Positions 7,406 to 15,634 of a stretch of DNA of 64,000 nucleotides are shown here, in pieces (the stretch's first letter is position 1; every line of letters starts with the position of its first letter). The notes below the pieces were generated by a model. The model was not told the DNA's origin, did not search any database, and saw only the letters and a list, made by a program, of their open reading frames with translations. The DNA comes from FEN-299 sp963717945. Lineage in GTDB: Bacteria > Acidobacteriota > Vicinamibacteria > Vicinamibacterales > Fen-181. Location: positions 1-64,000 of the forward strand of contig CAVQXT010000007.1 of assembly GCA_963717945.1 (NCBI GenBank). Reading direction: 5' to 3'. A program made the translations under genes and the position numbers.

Positions 7406-8308
7406 ATGCGTCATCGTCTCGAATACTGGCTCGTGGCCGTTGCGGCCTTCATCGTCCGCCGCCTGCCGTGGCGCCTCGTCAGCGCGGCGGGCGAGTGGCT
7501 GGGCCTCGCCTTCTACGGGCTCGCAACCGCCCGGCGGCGGATTGCGCTCGACAATCTCGCGCACGCCTTCCCCGAGCGCGCGGCGGGCGAGCGGGCGCGA
7601 ATCGCGCGAGGGGTCTTCAGGCATTTCGGCCGGATGACGTTCGAGCTGCTCAAGTTCAGCGCGCTTTCGCCGGACGAGATCCTGGCCCGGGTCGAGGTCG
7701 AGGGGGTGGACCACGGACGCCAGGCCTACGCCGCAGGGCGCGGCGTCTTCTTCCTGACCGCCCACTTCGGGTCCTGGGAGGTGGACGGCCTCGTGCACGC
7801 GCTGGTGCTGGCGCCGATTGGCGTCATGGCCCGGCGGCTCGACAACCCGCGGCTCGACACGATGCTCGAGCGCATGCGCCACTGGACCGGCAATTGGGTC
7901 ATCTACCGCAGCGGGGGCATCAGGAGGGTCTTGCGCGCGCTCGAGTCGGGGCAGGGCATCGCGATCCTGATCGACCAGCACGTGCTCGGGCCCGACGCGA
8001 TCGCGGTCGACTTCTTCGGCCGGCCGGCCGCGACCACCACGGCGCTTGCGACGCTGGCGCTGCGCACCGGCGCCCCCGTCGTTCCGGTCTTTTCGATCCC
8101 CACCTCCCCCGGCCGCTACCGCATCGTCTACGAACGCCCGATCGAGCGGCCGCCTGACGACTCCGCGGACCCGATCCGCGAGTTCACCGAGCGCTGCACC
8201 GGCGTCCTGGAGGCGTACGTCCGGCGCTACCCCGAGCTGTGGCTCTGGATGCACCGCCGCTGGCGCGACCCGCAGGCAGAAACGGAGAGGCCCGAGCCCC
8301 ATGCCTGA
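7406..8308 (+). CDS. Lysophospholipid/lipid A acyltransferase (LpxL/HtrB family)
   Basis: Members transfer a secondary acyl chain from acyl-ACP to Kdo2-lipid IVA at the inner membrane. From ATG 7406 the product is 300 residues with an N-terminal hydrophobic segment (about residues 7-20). The family's catalytic HX4E is present as His120-Glu125 in TAHFGSWE. Later come RSGGIRRVLRAL, IDQHV and the late GAPVVPVF segment. The gene overlaps waaF by 8 bases. A longer in-frame start at 7274 would translate the palindromic repeat and is rejected. LpxL versus LpxM or LpxP cannot be settled from sequence alone. Confidence 0.88.
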   Translation: MRHRLEYWLVAVAAFIVRRLPWRLVSAAGEWLGLAFYGLATARRRIALDNLAHAFPERAAGERARIARGVFRHFGRMTFELLKFSALSPDEILARVEVEGVDHGRQAYAAGRGVFFLTAHFGSWEVDGLVHALVLAPIGVMARRLDNPRLDTMLERMRHWTGNWVIYRSGGIRRVLRALESGQGIAILIDQHVLGPDAIAVDFFGRPAATTTALATLALRTGAPVVPVFSIPTSPGRYRIVYERPIERPPDDSADPIREFTERCTGVLEAYVRRYPELWLWMHRRWRDPQAETERPEPHA

Positions 8309-9350
8309 GACGATCGTGGTGATGCCGCCGAACTGGCTGGGCGACGCCGTCATGGCGCTGCCCGCGATCGGCGCGGTGCGCCACCACCATCCCGGGGCGC
8401 GGCTCGTCGTGGCCGCGCGGGACCGGGTGGCCGGGCTCTTCCGGATGGTGTCGGGCGTCGATGACGTGGTCGCACTCGAGGCGGGAGGAGCGTGGTGGGG
8501 CGCGGCGGCATGGCGAGCCGACGCGGCAGCGCTGGCCCGTATCCGGGCCGACGTGGCGCTGCTCCTGCCGAACTCGTTCCGCAGCGCGTGGACCGCGCGG
8601 CGGGCCGGCATCCCGGAGCGATGGGGATACGCGGCCGACTGGCGGACGCCGCTGCTGACCAGGGCGGTCGGGAAGCCGCGCGGGCACGTGCACCAGGCCG
8701 AGTTCTACACCGCGCTGGTTTCGGCGCTCGGCATGCCGGGCGGCGGCGAACCGGCCCGGCTCGTCGTGCCGGACGACGCGAAGGCGCGGGCCGCCGCGCT
8801 GCTGGCCCGGCGCGGCGTCGAAGGCGCGGCGGTGCTCGTCGGCATGGCGCCGGGGGCGGCCTACGGCGGCGCCAAGCAATGGCCGCCCGAGCGGTTCGCG
8901 CGCGTGGCGCGCCTGCTGCACGAGCGTCGGGGCGTCGTGTCGGTGCTCGTAGGGACGGCCGCCGATCGCGCCGCCAGCCGGCGCATCGACCGCGGCCCGG
9001 CCGTGATCGACCTGGTCGGCGAGACCGACCTGCCGCTGCTCGCCGGCCTGATGACGCGCTTCCGCGCGTTCCTCACCAACGACTCCGGCGCCATGCACCT
9101 CGCCGCCGCGGCCGGCCTCCCGGTGACCGCGATCTTCGGGCCGACAAACGAGCGCGGGACGGCGCCGCTCGCGTTCGCCTCGCCGCCCGCCGCACCTCAT
9201 GCGATACTCACAGGCAACGCGTGGTGCCGCCCGTGCATGCTCCGGGAGTGTCCGTTCGATCACCGCTGCATGACCAGCATCGAGCCCGAGCGGGTGTCGG
9301 CGGCCGTCGAACGCCAGATTGACCATCGGACCGCGAGAATTGACGCGTGA
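8301..9350 (+). CDS. waaF: ADP-heptose:LPS heptosyltransferase II
   Basis: This GT9 glycosyltransferase adds the second L-glycero-D-manno-heptose to the LPS inner core in the cytoplasm. ATG 8301 gives 349 residues. It starts with the family's PNWLGDAVMALPA, contains GYAADWRTPLLTRA and the donor site PGAAYGGAKQWP (about residues 180-191). It ends with NDSGAMHLAAA, AIFGPTNE and the CRPCMLRECPFDHRCM cysteine cluster typical of WaaF. It overlaps the upstream acyltransferase gene by 8 bases and gmhB by 4 bases (GTGA), so these are translationally coupled. Confidence 0.93.
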   Translation: MPETIVVMPPNWLGDAVMALPAIGAVRHHHPGARLVVAARDRVAGLFRMVSGVDDVVALEAGGAWWGAAAWRADAAALARIRADVALLLPNSFRSAWTARRAGIPERWGYAADWRTPLLTRAVGKPRGHVHQAEFYTALVSALGMPGGGEPARLVVPDDAKARAAALLARRGVEGAAVLVGMAPGAAYGGAKQWPPERFARVARLLHERRGVVSVLVGTAADRAASRRIDRGPAVIDLVGETDLPLLAGLMTRFRAFLTNDSGAMHLAAAAGLPVTAIFGPTNERGTAPLAFASPPAAPHAILTGNAWCRPCMLRECPFDHRCMTSIEPERVSAAVERQIDHRTARIDA

Positions 9351-9919
9351 AACCAGCCGTGTTCCTCGACCGTGACGGGACCGTGATCGAAGAGGTCGGG
9401 TATCTGAACCGGCTGGACCGCGTCTCGTTCTTTCCCTGGAGCGTGGACGCGGTCCGCGTCCTCGGCGACGCGGGGTTGCTCGTGGTCGTCGTCACCAACC
9501 AGGCGGGCGTGGCCCGCGGGTACTTCGACGAGCAGCTCGTGCGCGACACGCACGCGCTCATCGACGAGCGGATGCGGAACGGCCGCGCGCGCATCGACGG
9601 CTACTACTACTGCCCGCATCACCCGGACGGGAGGGTGGAGCCGTATCGCACGGTGTGCGACTGCCGGAAGCCCAAGCCGGGCATGATCCTGAGGGCGGCG
9701 CGCGAGCTGGACATCGACGTCGCCCGGTCGTTCGTGGTGGGCGACCGCTGGCTCGACGTCGAGATGGGGCGCGCCGTGGGCGCGACGACGGTGCTGGTGA
9801 AGACCGGCTACGGCCTGGAAGACGACGACCGGCCGGACGGCCTCGAGGCCGACCGGGTGGCCGACAACCTGATGGATGCGGCAGGGTGGATACTCCGGAC
9901 GCTCAGGGGGCAGGCCTGA
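9347..9919 (+). CDS. gmhB: D-glycero-beta-D-manno-heptose-1,7-bisphosphate 7-phosphatase
   Basis: GmhB removes the C7 phosphate of heptose bisphosphate in the ADP-heptose pathway. The 190-residue HAD protein starts at GTG 9347, inside the waaF stop (GTGA). Motifs: FLDRDGTV with nucleophile Asp8 and acid/base Asp10, VVTNQAGVARG, a CPHHPDG...CDCRKPKPGM zinc-loop region with the usual Cys/His ligands, and the Mg-binding VGDRWLDVEMG. Its position between waaF and the heptose kinase gene fits the pathway. Confidence 0.95.
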   Translation: MKPAVFLDRDGTVIEEVGYLNRLDRVSFFPWSVDAVRVLGDAGLLVVVVTNQAGVARGYFDEQLVRDTHALIDERMRNGRARIDGYYYCPHHPDGRVEPYRTVCDCRKPKPGMILRAARELDIDVARSFVVGDRWLDVEMGRAVGATTVLVKTGYGLEDDDRPDGLEADRVADNLMDAAGWILRTLRGQA

Positions 9920-9921
9920 CC

Positions 9922-10971
9922 ATGCAGAATTCCCGCACCGCCAATTCTCATCCCGACACCCACGACCGGCAGGCGCGCCTGCTGGCCGTCGTCGATCGCT
10001 TCGCCGAGCGGCGCCTGGCCGTTGTCGGCGACATCGTGGCCGACGAGTTCCTGACCGGCCAGATCTCGCGCGTGTCGCGCGAGGCGCCCGTGCTGATCCT
10101 GAAGTACCAGTCGACCAGCATCGTGCCGGGCGGCGGCGGCAACGCCGCCAACAACGTGGCGGCGCTCGGGGCCAGCGTGGACCTGTTCGGCCTGGTGGGC
10201 CACGACGATGGCGGGCGCGCGCTGCTGGAGGCGTTTCCGCCGTCGGTGCGGCAGCGGGGCGTGATGCGGCCGCCGGGGTATCGCACGCCGACCAAGACGC
10301 GCGTGCTGGCGGGCGGCATCCACTCGGCCAAGCAGCAGATCGTCCGGATCGACCGCGAGCCCTCCGACCCGCCGCCCGCGCCGGTGCTGCAGGCGTTCAC
10401 CGAGAAGGTGCTGGCGTCGATCGGCCGCGCGGACGCGGTGCTGCTGTCCGACTACGGGTACGGCGTCGTCACGCCGCTCCTGGCCGGCGCGGTCGTCCAC
10501 AAGCTCCAGTCCTCGTCGCCGGCGGTGCCGGTGCTCGTCGATTCGCGTTACAACCTGAGCGCGTTCCATGACGTCACCGCCTGCACGCCGAACCAGCCCG
10601 AGGTCGAGCAACTGCTGGGCGCGCGCATCGGCGACGACCCGGACGCGCTCGAGCGCGCCGGGCGGACCCTGCTGCGCCGGCTGCGGATGAACGCCGTGGT
10701 GATCACGCGCGGGAGCCGCGGCCTGTCGCTGTTCGAGCCGAAGCTGCCGACGCTCCACATCCCCATCTTCGGCAGCGACGAGATCGCCGACGTCACCGGC
10801 GCCGGCGACACCGTGATGGCCACCATGGCCCTGTCGCTCGCGGCCGGGGCGTCGTTCGAGGAGGCCGCCCGTCTGGCCAACTACGCCGGCGGGATCGTGG
10901 TGATGAAGCGCGGCACGGCCACCGTGTCGGCCGAAGAGTTGAGGCAGGCCATCAGCACCGACGTCGTGTGA
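9922..10971 (+). CDS. hldA: D-glycero-beta-D-manno-heptose-7-phosphate kinase (HldE kinase domain, separate protein)
   Basis: This PfkB/ribokinase-family enzyme makes heptose 1,7-bisphosphate. The 349-residue product (ATG 9922) matches the kinase half of HldE. It has VVGDIVADEFLTG at about residue 35, the N-terminal GGGGNAANNVAALGA signature, SDYGYGVVTP, and the anion-hole/catalytic DVTGAGDTVMA with Asp296 as base. The nucleotidyltransferase domain is encoded separately by the next gene, 9 bases downstream. That split arrangement is known from some bacteria, while enterobacteria have a fusion. Confidence 0.92.
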   Translation: MQNSRTANSHPDTHDRQARLLAVVDRFAERRLAVVGDIVADEFLTGQISRVSREAPVLILKYQSTSIVPGGGGNAANNVAALGASVDLFGLVGHDDGGRALLEAFPPSVRQRGVMRPPGYRTPTKTRVLAGGIHSAKQQIVRIDREPSDPPPAPVLQAFTEKVLASIGRADAVLLSDYGYGVVTPLLAGAVVHKLQSSSPAVPVLVDSRYNLSAFHDVTACTPNQPEVEQLLGARIGDDPDALERAGRTLLRRLRMNAVVITRGSRGLSLFEPKLPTLHIPIFGSDEIADVTGAGDTVMATMALSLAAGASFEEAARLANYAGGIVVMKRGTATVSAEELRQAISTDVV

Positions 10972-10980
10972 GCGTGCTCC

Positions 10981-11451
10981 ATGCCCGTTGTCACTGAGGA
11001 TCAGCTCGACGCCCTCGTGGCCGCCGACCGGGCGGCGGGGAAGCGCATCGCGTTCGCCAACGGGTGCTTCGACATCCTGCACGTCGGCCACGTGCGCTAC
11101 CTGGCCGGCGCGGCGGCGGAAGCCGACCGGCTGATCGTCGCGGTGAACGACGATGCGGCCACGGCGGCCCTCAAGGGGCCGGGCCGGCCGGTGCTCGCCG
11201 CCGGCGCGCGGGCCGAGCTGGTGGCCGCGCTGCGCGGCGTGGACTACGTGGTGGTCTTTCCCGACGCGACCGTGGCGCGCCTGCTCGAGCGTTACCGCCC
11301 CGACGTGCACTGCAAGGGGACCGACTACACCGTCGAATCGGTCCCGGAGCGGGAGACCGTCCTCGCTTACGGCGGCCGGATCGCGATTGTCGGCGACGCG
11401 AAGGACCACTCGACGACGGCGCTGCTGAACAGGCTTCGGGACCGGCCCTGA
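10981..11451 (+). CDS. hldC: D-glycero-beta-D-manno-heptose 1-phosphate adenylyltransferase (HldE C-domain, separate protein)
   Basis: This enzyme activates heptose 1-phosphate with ATP to ADP-heptose. The 156-residue product is a cytidylyltransferase-like protein with the nucleotide-binding ANGCFDILHVGH motif (HxGH at residues 34-37). It also has VNDDAA, the GRPV/ARAELVAAL stretch (where R/ERA is usual), HCKGTDYTVESVPE and a C-terminal HSTT. It corresponds to RfaE domain II and complements the kinase gene immediately upstream. The epimerase (hldD) and isomerase (gmhA) genes are not in the window. Confidence 0.93.
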   Translation: MPVVTEDQLDALVAADRAAGKRIAFANGCFDILHVGHVRYLAGAAAEADRLIVAVNDDAATAALKGPGRPVLAAGARAELVAALRGVDYVVVFPDATVARLLERYRPDVHCKGTDYTVESVPERETVLAYGGRIAIVGDAKDHSTTALLNRLRDRP

Positions 11452-11461
11452 GTCTTGAGCC

Positions 11462-12488
11462 TTGAGCCTGAGCCTCAAGATTCTTCTCGTCCGCCTCGGC
11501 GCCCTCGGCGACATCGTGCACGCCCTGCCCGTGGCGGCGGCGCTGCGCGAGCGCTATCCCGACGCCCCGATCGACTGGCTGGTCGACTCCCGCTACGCGG
11601 CGATGGTCGACCTGGTGACCGTCATCAGCCGGCGAATCGCGGTTGACAGCCGGCAGGTGCTCGACGGGCTGCGCACGATCGGGGCGCTCCGCCGCGAGCG
11701 GTACGACGTGGCGATCGACCTGCAAGGGCTGGTGAAGTCGGCCGCGTTCGCGCGCCTATCGGGCGCGGCGCGGGTCGTCGGCTTCGACCGGCCGCACGTG
11801 CGAGAACGGGCAGCCTCGTTCTTCTACACCGATCGCGTCAATCCCGTTGACGTCGCGCACGTCATCGACCGGAACCTGTCGCTGCTCGATGCGCTGGGGA
11901 TCGCGGATCGATCGCGTCGCTTTCCGATCGCAGTGCCGGCCTCGACGGCGGTCGAGCCGGTCGCCGCCCGGGTGGCGCGCGACGGCCGGGAGGGATTTGC
12001 GCTCATCAACCCGGGCGCGGGGTGGCCGAACAAGCGCTGGCCGCTCGATCGGTTCGGCCAGGTGGCCTCGTGGATCGCCGGCGCCCGCGGGCTGCTCCCG
12101 GTCGTGCTCTGGGGGCCGAAGGAGCAAGACGCGGCCGCCCGCATCGTGGACCGCTCACCGGACACGTCGATGCTGGCGCCAAAGACGGGTATCGGCGATC
12201 TGCTGGCGCTCTCGCGCGGGGCGCGGCTGATGCTGTCGGGCGACACCGGGCCACTGCACCTGGCGGCCGCGGTCGCGTACGCCGATCGTCGCGCTGTTCG
12301 GCCCGACCGATCCGGCGCGAAACGGTCCGTGGGCCGTGGAGGACATTTCGCTCTCGAGGCACGGTGAGTGCGCATGTCGTTACGAGCGGCGCTGCCGCCG
12401 CGATCGGCCGTGCATCGAGGATATTTCGGTCGACGAGGTGTGCGAGGCGATCGACCGGCGACTCGCGGCTGTCGGGCGCCATGACTGA
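11462..12488 (+). CDS. waaC: ADP-heptose:LPS heptosyltransferase I, frameshifted near the 3' end
   Basis: The GT9 enzyme adds the first heptose to Kdo of the LPS core. The reading frame opens at a TTG (11462) inside a GAGCCTTGAGCC repeat and continues as LVRLGALGDIVHALPVA, LQGLVKSA, the donor-site PGAGWPNKRWP and SGDTGPLHLAAAV. There it derails: the predicted GTPIVALFGPTDPARNGPW continuation lies in the next frame, from about 12278 to the stop at 12486-12488. Removing one base (the C at about 12276) restores a full-length protein of about 341 residues ending GRHD. Its 3' end overlaps the ICMT-like gene by 8 bases. It is either an assembly error or a recent lesion. Confidence 0.85.
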
Positions 12489-12999
12489 GATTGCGCGCTC
12501 CATCGCGCGGGTTCGCGTGCCGCTCGGGTTCGGCTGCGGCGTGGTGGCGCTGTGGCTCGCCCATCCCACGTGGGTGTCACTCGCCTCCGGCGTCTCGCTG
12601 GCCGCGGCCGGCGAGTCGATCCGCCTCTGGGCGGCCGGCCATCTCGAGAAGGGCCGTGAGGTCACCCGCTCCGGGCCGTACCGGTTCATCGGACACCCAC
12701 TCTACCTGGGCTCGATGATGATTGCCGGCGGCGTGGCGGTGGCTTCCCGCAGCCTCATCGTCCTCGTCCTGACCGCGCTCTACCTCGGGATCGTGTTCGG
12801 CGGCGCGATCAGCAGCGAGCAAGCGGAGATGCGGGCGAAGTTCGGGCGCGAGTACGACCGGCTCGGCGCCGTCCCGGCCGGCGTGGCGGAGAGGCGGTTC
12901 AGCCTGGCGCGGGCCGTCCGCAACCGCGAGCACAGGGCCGTCGCAGGCCTCGCGGCGGCGGGGATTTTGCTCGCCCTGAAAGCCTGGTTGCGGCTATAA
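12481..12999 (+). CDS. Isoprenylcysteine carboxyl methyltransferase (ICMT)-family membrane protein
   Basis: The 172-residue product has four to five membrane segments and the ICMT/phospholipid methyltransferase C-terminal signature. It reads GPYRFIGHPLYLGSMM (about residues 62-77), followed by EQAEMRAKFGREYDRLGAVPA (about 119-139), where the conserved Glu and Arg bind S-adenosylmethionine in relatives. The substrate in bacteria of this type is unknown. The start ATG 12481 overlaps the repaired waaC reading frame by 8 bases, so it probably shares the LPS transcript. That context suggests, without proving, a role in envelope lipid methylation. Confidence 0.8.
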   Translation: MTEIARSIARVRVPLGFGCGVVALWLAHPTWVSLASGVSLAAAGESIRLWAAGHLEKGREVTRSGPYRFIGHPLYLGSMMIAGGVAVASRSLIVLVLTALYLGIVFGGAISSEQAEMRAKFGREYDRLGAVPAGVAERRFSLARAVRNREHRAVAGLAAAGILLALKAWLRL

Positions 13000-13000
13000 T
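12995..13000 (+). promoter_or_regulatory. -10 box of the tRNA-Val gene
   Basis: A perfect TATAAT ends 19 bases before the mature 5' end of tRNA-Val, overlapping the last codons of the ICMT-like gene. The implied start site is near 13007. No clear -35 hexamer is visible at the usual distance. Confidence 0.55.
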
Positions 13001-13019
13001 CAGTGGCTCTGCCGGCAGC

Positions 13020-13094
13020 GGGCGGTTAGCTCAGTGGTAGAGCACCGGCTTTACACGCCGGCTGTCGCAGGTTCGAATCCTGCACCGCCCACCA
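13020..13094 (+). tRNA. tRNA-Val (anticodon UAC)
   Basis: A class I cloverleaf: acceptor GGGCGGT pairs with ACCGCCC, the D-arm has AGCTCAGTGGTAGAGC, and the anticodon stem CCGGC/GCCGG holds the loop TTTACAC (anticodon TAC). The T-arm contains GGTTCGAATCC. Discriminator A13091 is followed by an encoded CCA (13092-13094). A TATAAT lies just upstream. Confidence 0.97.
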
Positions 13095-13113
13095 TGGGTC
13101 GTGCGGGGCTGTT

Positions 13114-13165
13114 GGAGCGAGTCTCCTGGCTCGCCAGCAGGGGAGCGCGGGCCTCCTGGCCCGCG
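13114..13165. repeat. Two adjacent GC palindromes with TCCT loops
   Basis: Between the two tRNA genes lie a palindrome centred on GAGCGAGTCTCCTGGCTCGC (near 13117-13134) and a perfect one at 13146-13165 with arms CGCGGGCC/GGCCCGCG around TCCT. A third copy (13469-13488, arms CGCGGGC/GCCCGCG) sits inside the 3' end of the esterase gene. Role unknown; they may be REP-like elements or transcript-end hairpins. Confidence 0.7.
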
Positions 13166-13245
13166 GAATGTGGCATCGGCGGGCGGAGGCGGCGTGGACA
13201 GACGCCGCGCAGAAGTCCCGGCTGCCGATGGCTTGCGAGGGATGC

Positions 13246-13322
<77 letters not shown>

Positions 13323-13448
13323 ACCTTCGCTCACGTCCGGCTTGCCACCTTCCTCCGTGAGCTTCGGTTGGCAAGCCAAATGGCAGGCGAAGGTTGTCTC
13401 GCCGTAGCCCGTAGGGCGGAGGCGGACCTCCCCACACAACTAGCAGGT

Positions 13449-14774
13449 TCAGGGCCGAGCCTTGGTAGCGCGGGCTTCCTGGCCCGCGACCCCGCCCGCG
13501 CCAAACAGGCCGACGAGCACCACCCGCACGTGGTTGACGAAGGTCACGGCGCTGTGGCCTTCCGGGACCTCGGTGTAATCGACGACATGACCGGCGCTGG
13601 TGAGCGCCTGCCGCAGGCTGCGTGCCGTGGGGACGTTCGCGCGGTCGTACCGTCCGGCGACGATGGCCGCCCGGAGGCGACGGTTGCGTCGCCCGGCGAC
13701 CGCGTCGATGTCGGCGCGGCCGAGCCTGCGGCCGGGAATCAACAGGCCCACACGGTCGAATGCGTCGGTCCGGCACTCCGACGCGGCGGATGACGTTCGG
13801 CTGGCGCTCGGGTCGCAGCTGAGTGCGGCGAAGAGCGCATCCTTCGCGCCGAAGGACACGCCGATGACGGCTCGCCTGCCCGCGCTCCTGGTGACGCCGT
13901 AGCGCGACGCCAACCACGTAAGCAACTCGTCGGCGAGAAGCGCGCGCGAGCCCCAGGGGTCGTGAGCCCCGTCGGGCGTGGCCTGGTGCTGTCCGTGCAG
14001 GCCGGGGTCCACGAAGACCGCCACGACCGGCTCGATCGCCCGGCGGGCGATCAGCCAGTCGAGCACGCGCGGGACGCGGCCCGAGCGCGTCGTGCCGAGG
14101 AACACCACGACCGGGTACTCACCGTCGTGGCGATAGCCTGTTGGCGTGTAGACGCTCACGCGGCACGAGCCCCGGAGCGCCTGGCTCTCCACGGTAGCGT
14201 CGGCGACCACGCCCGCGGGCGAGACCGCGGGGTCCGTGAATTCCTGCGGTGGCACGTAGCCGGGCATGACGAACTCGGAGGCCGGGGCGCCCTCAACCTG
14301 CGGTCCGGCCGACCGACGCGGGTTGTGGGGATCGGGCCGGTAGTCGGTCGGCGCGTAGGCGATGAGGTACTCGATGCGAGCGCCCCGCGCGACTTTCGCT
14401 TGGAGCGAGTACCAATTCGTACTACCCACGCGCGTCATCGCGCCAGCCGTGAAGTCGAACGTGCCGTCGAGGCGTTCGCCCCAGCCCGTGACGTCGGAGA
14501 CGATGCGGGGCTCGCGGCCGCCGGCGCTTCTCGCGAGGAACGTCACCGTCGCCTCGCCGCCGGGCGTCGCTTCGCCGATGAGCGGCGTGCTCCTGCGCCC
14601 TGCCTCGACGTCGGCAATCGCGGCCTCGAGCGCAGCCGCCGTCAAGGCCCGCTCACCGCGCCGCGGTGCTCCGAGCAGCCGCCAGGCGCAGACGCCAAGC
14701 GCCAGGACGCAGGCGCCGGCGAGGATGAAGAGGAGTGAATAGCGGCGCACCCGGCCTCCTGGTCGGTTTGACAC
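13449..14774 (-). CDS. Membrane-anchored esterase (enterochelin esterase/Esterase-D-like alpha/beta hydrolase)
   Basis: The 441-residue product has an N-terminal membrane anchor (about residues 11-33), then an early beta-sandwich region (about 70-145, with DVTGWGE and NWYSLQAKVARGARIEYLI) like the E-set domain that precedes this hydrolase type. An alpha/beta hydrolase of the putative-esterase family (PF00756-like) follows. Nucleophile Ser307 lies in the GVSFGAKD elbow, a plausible His is in EVPEGHSAVTF near the C-terminus, and VYTPTGY marks the domain start. Substrate is unknown. The last dozen residues (GQEARATKARP) are read from a palindromic intergenic repeat, so the natural C-terminus may once have been shorter. 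Confidence 0.75.
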   Translation of the reverse strand: MSNRPGGRVRRYSLLFILAGACVLALGVCAWRLLGAPRRGERALTAAALEAAIADVEAGRRSTPLIGEATPGGEATVTFLARSAGGREPRIVSDVTGWGERLDGTFDFTAGAMTRVGSTNWYSLQAKVARGARIEYLIAYAPTDYRPDPHNPRRSAGPQVEGAPASEFVMPGYVPPQEFTDPAVSPAGVVADATVESQALRGSCRVSVYTPTGYRHDGEYPVVVFLGTTRSGRVPRVLDWLIARRAIEPVVAVFVDPGLHGQHQATPDGAHDPWGSRALLADELLTWLASRYGVTRSAGRRAVIGVSFGAKDALFAALSCDPSASRTSSAASECRTDAFDRVGLLIPGRRLGRADIDAVAGRRNRRLRAAIVAGRYDRANVPTARSLRQALTSAGHVVDYTEVPEGHSAVTFVNHVRVVLVGLFGAGGVAGQEARATKARP

Positions 14775-14857
14775 CGCACCTGGGAAGGTCGTTCCGCCGG
14801 CGCGTGCTCATCGAATGACTTCGACGCTGCCGCGCCGGCGGGTACGAACGCGCGCGG

Positions 14858-15535
14858 CTAACGCAACTCGACCAGGATCAGGTCGAGCGGCGTGGCGCCC
14901 GTATTCTCGGGCAGGTGCTCTTCGGCGCCCGACCACCTCACTTGCCTCGCCTTGAAGTCCGACTCGCTCGTCTTGCCACCCGGGAGGCCGAATGTCGAGT
15001 GGCCGTCGGTGAGGAACACGGCGACGTTTGCCGGATGGGCGTGCATCACCGATTTCTCGCCCGGCGCGTAGTGAACGCGCAGGACGCGGACCCGCGCGTT
15101 CTGGAACACCACTTTGTAGTGCTTCGGGTCCAGGGTGACCGGGTCCTTGGAAGCCGGAAGGGCCGTCATCGCGGCGCCGGGTTTGGCTTTCAGTTCCACC
15201 TGGACGACTTCCCCCGGCGCAGTACCCAGGTTCTCGCTGGAGTGGGCCGTGGGTTCGCTCCACGTCGCCTGGCCCGGAGTGGTTTCGACCTCCTGTGTCT
15301 TGCCGTCGGGACCGGTGAACCGGGTCTTGCCTGCGCTGAGAGAGATGCTCACCGCCGCCGGATGGCTGTGCATGGGCGACTTGTCGCCAGGGGACTCGGA
15401 CCAGCGCAGGACCCGCACGTACTGATTCTCGAGGACGACCTTGCAGTGGGCCGGGTCCACTTTCGCGGGATCCTGCGCCGACGCTGTCGCGGCGGCCAGG
15501 CCGAACAACGCGGAGACGATCAACGCTCTGTGCAT
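14858..15535 (-). CDS. Exported double-cupin protein
   Basis: The 225-residue product has a signal peptide (MHRALIVSALFGLAAATASA, cleavage likely before QDP) and two tandem cupin-like repeats. Repeat 1 (about residues 30-110) has VVLENQYVRVLRW...MHSHP...VSISL; repeat 2 (about 135-222) has VVFQNARVRVLRV...MHAHP...VAVFL. Each repeat contains the HxHP metal-binding type motif. No enzyme activity can be assigned; such proteins are frequent in soil Acidobacteria. It is a stand-alone gene upstream of the esterase and downstream of the kinase, with its own GGAG-type site. Confidence 0.75.
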   Translation of the reverse strand: MHRALIVSALFGLAAATASAQDPAKVDPAHCKVVLENQYVRVLRWSESPGDKSPMHSHPAAVSISLSAGKTRFTGPDGKTQEVETTPGQATWSEPTAHSSENLGTAPGEVVQVELKAKPGAAMTALPASKDPVTLDPKHYKVVFQNARVRVLRVHYAPGEKSVMHAHPANVAVFLTDGHSTFGLPGGKTSESDFKARQVRWSGAEEHLPENTGATPLDLILVELR

Positions 15536-15634
15536 GGGGGGCTCCTTTCGAAAAGCGATATTCCCAGATTACACCCGGAACACTTCACGGCGCGGCGGGC
15601 GTGGAGCACCTGCCGGTGCGGGGCCGGCGGCGCG

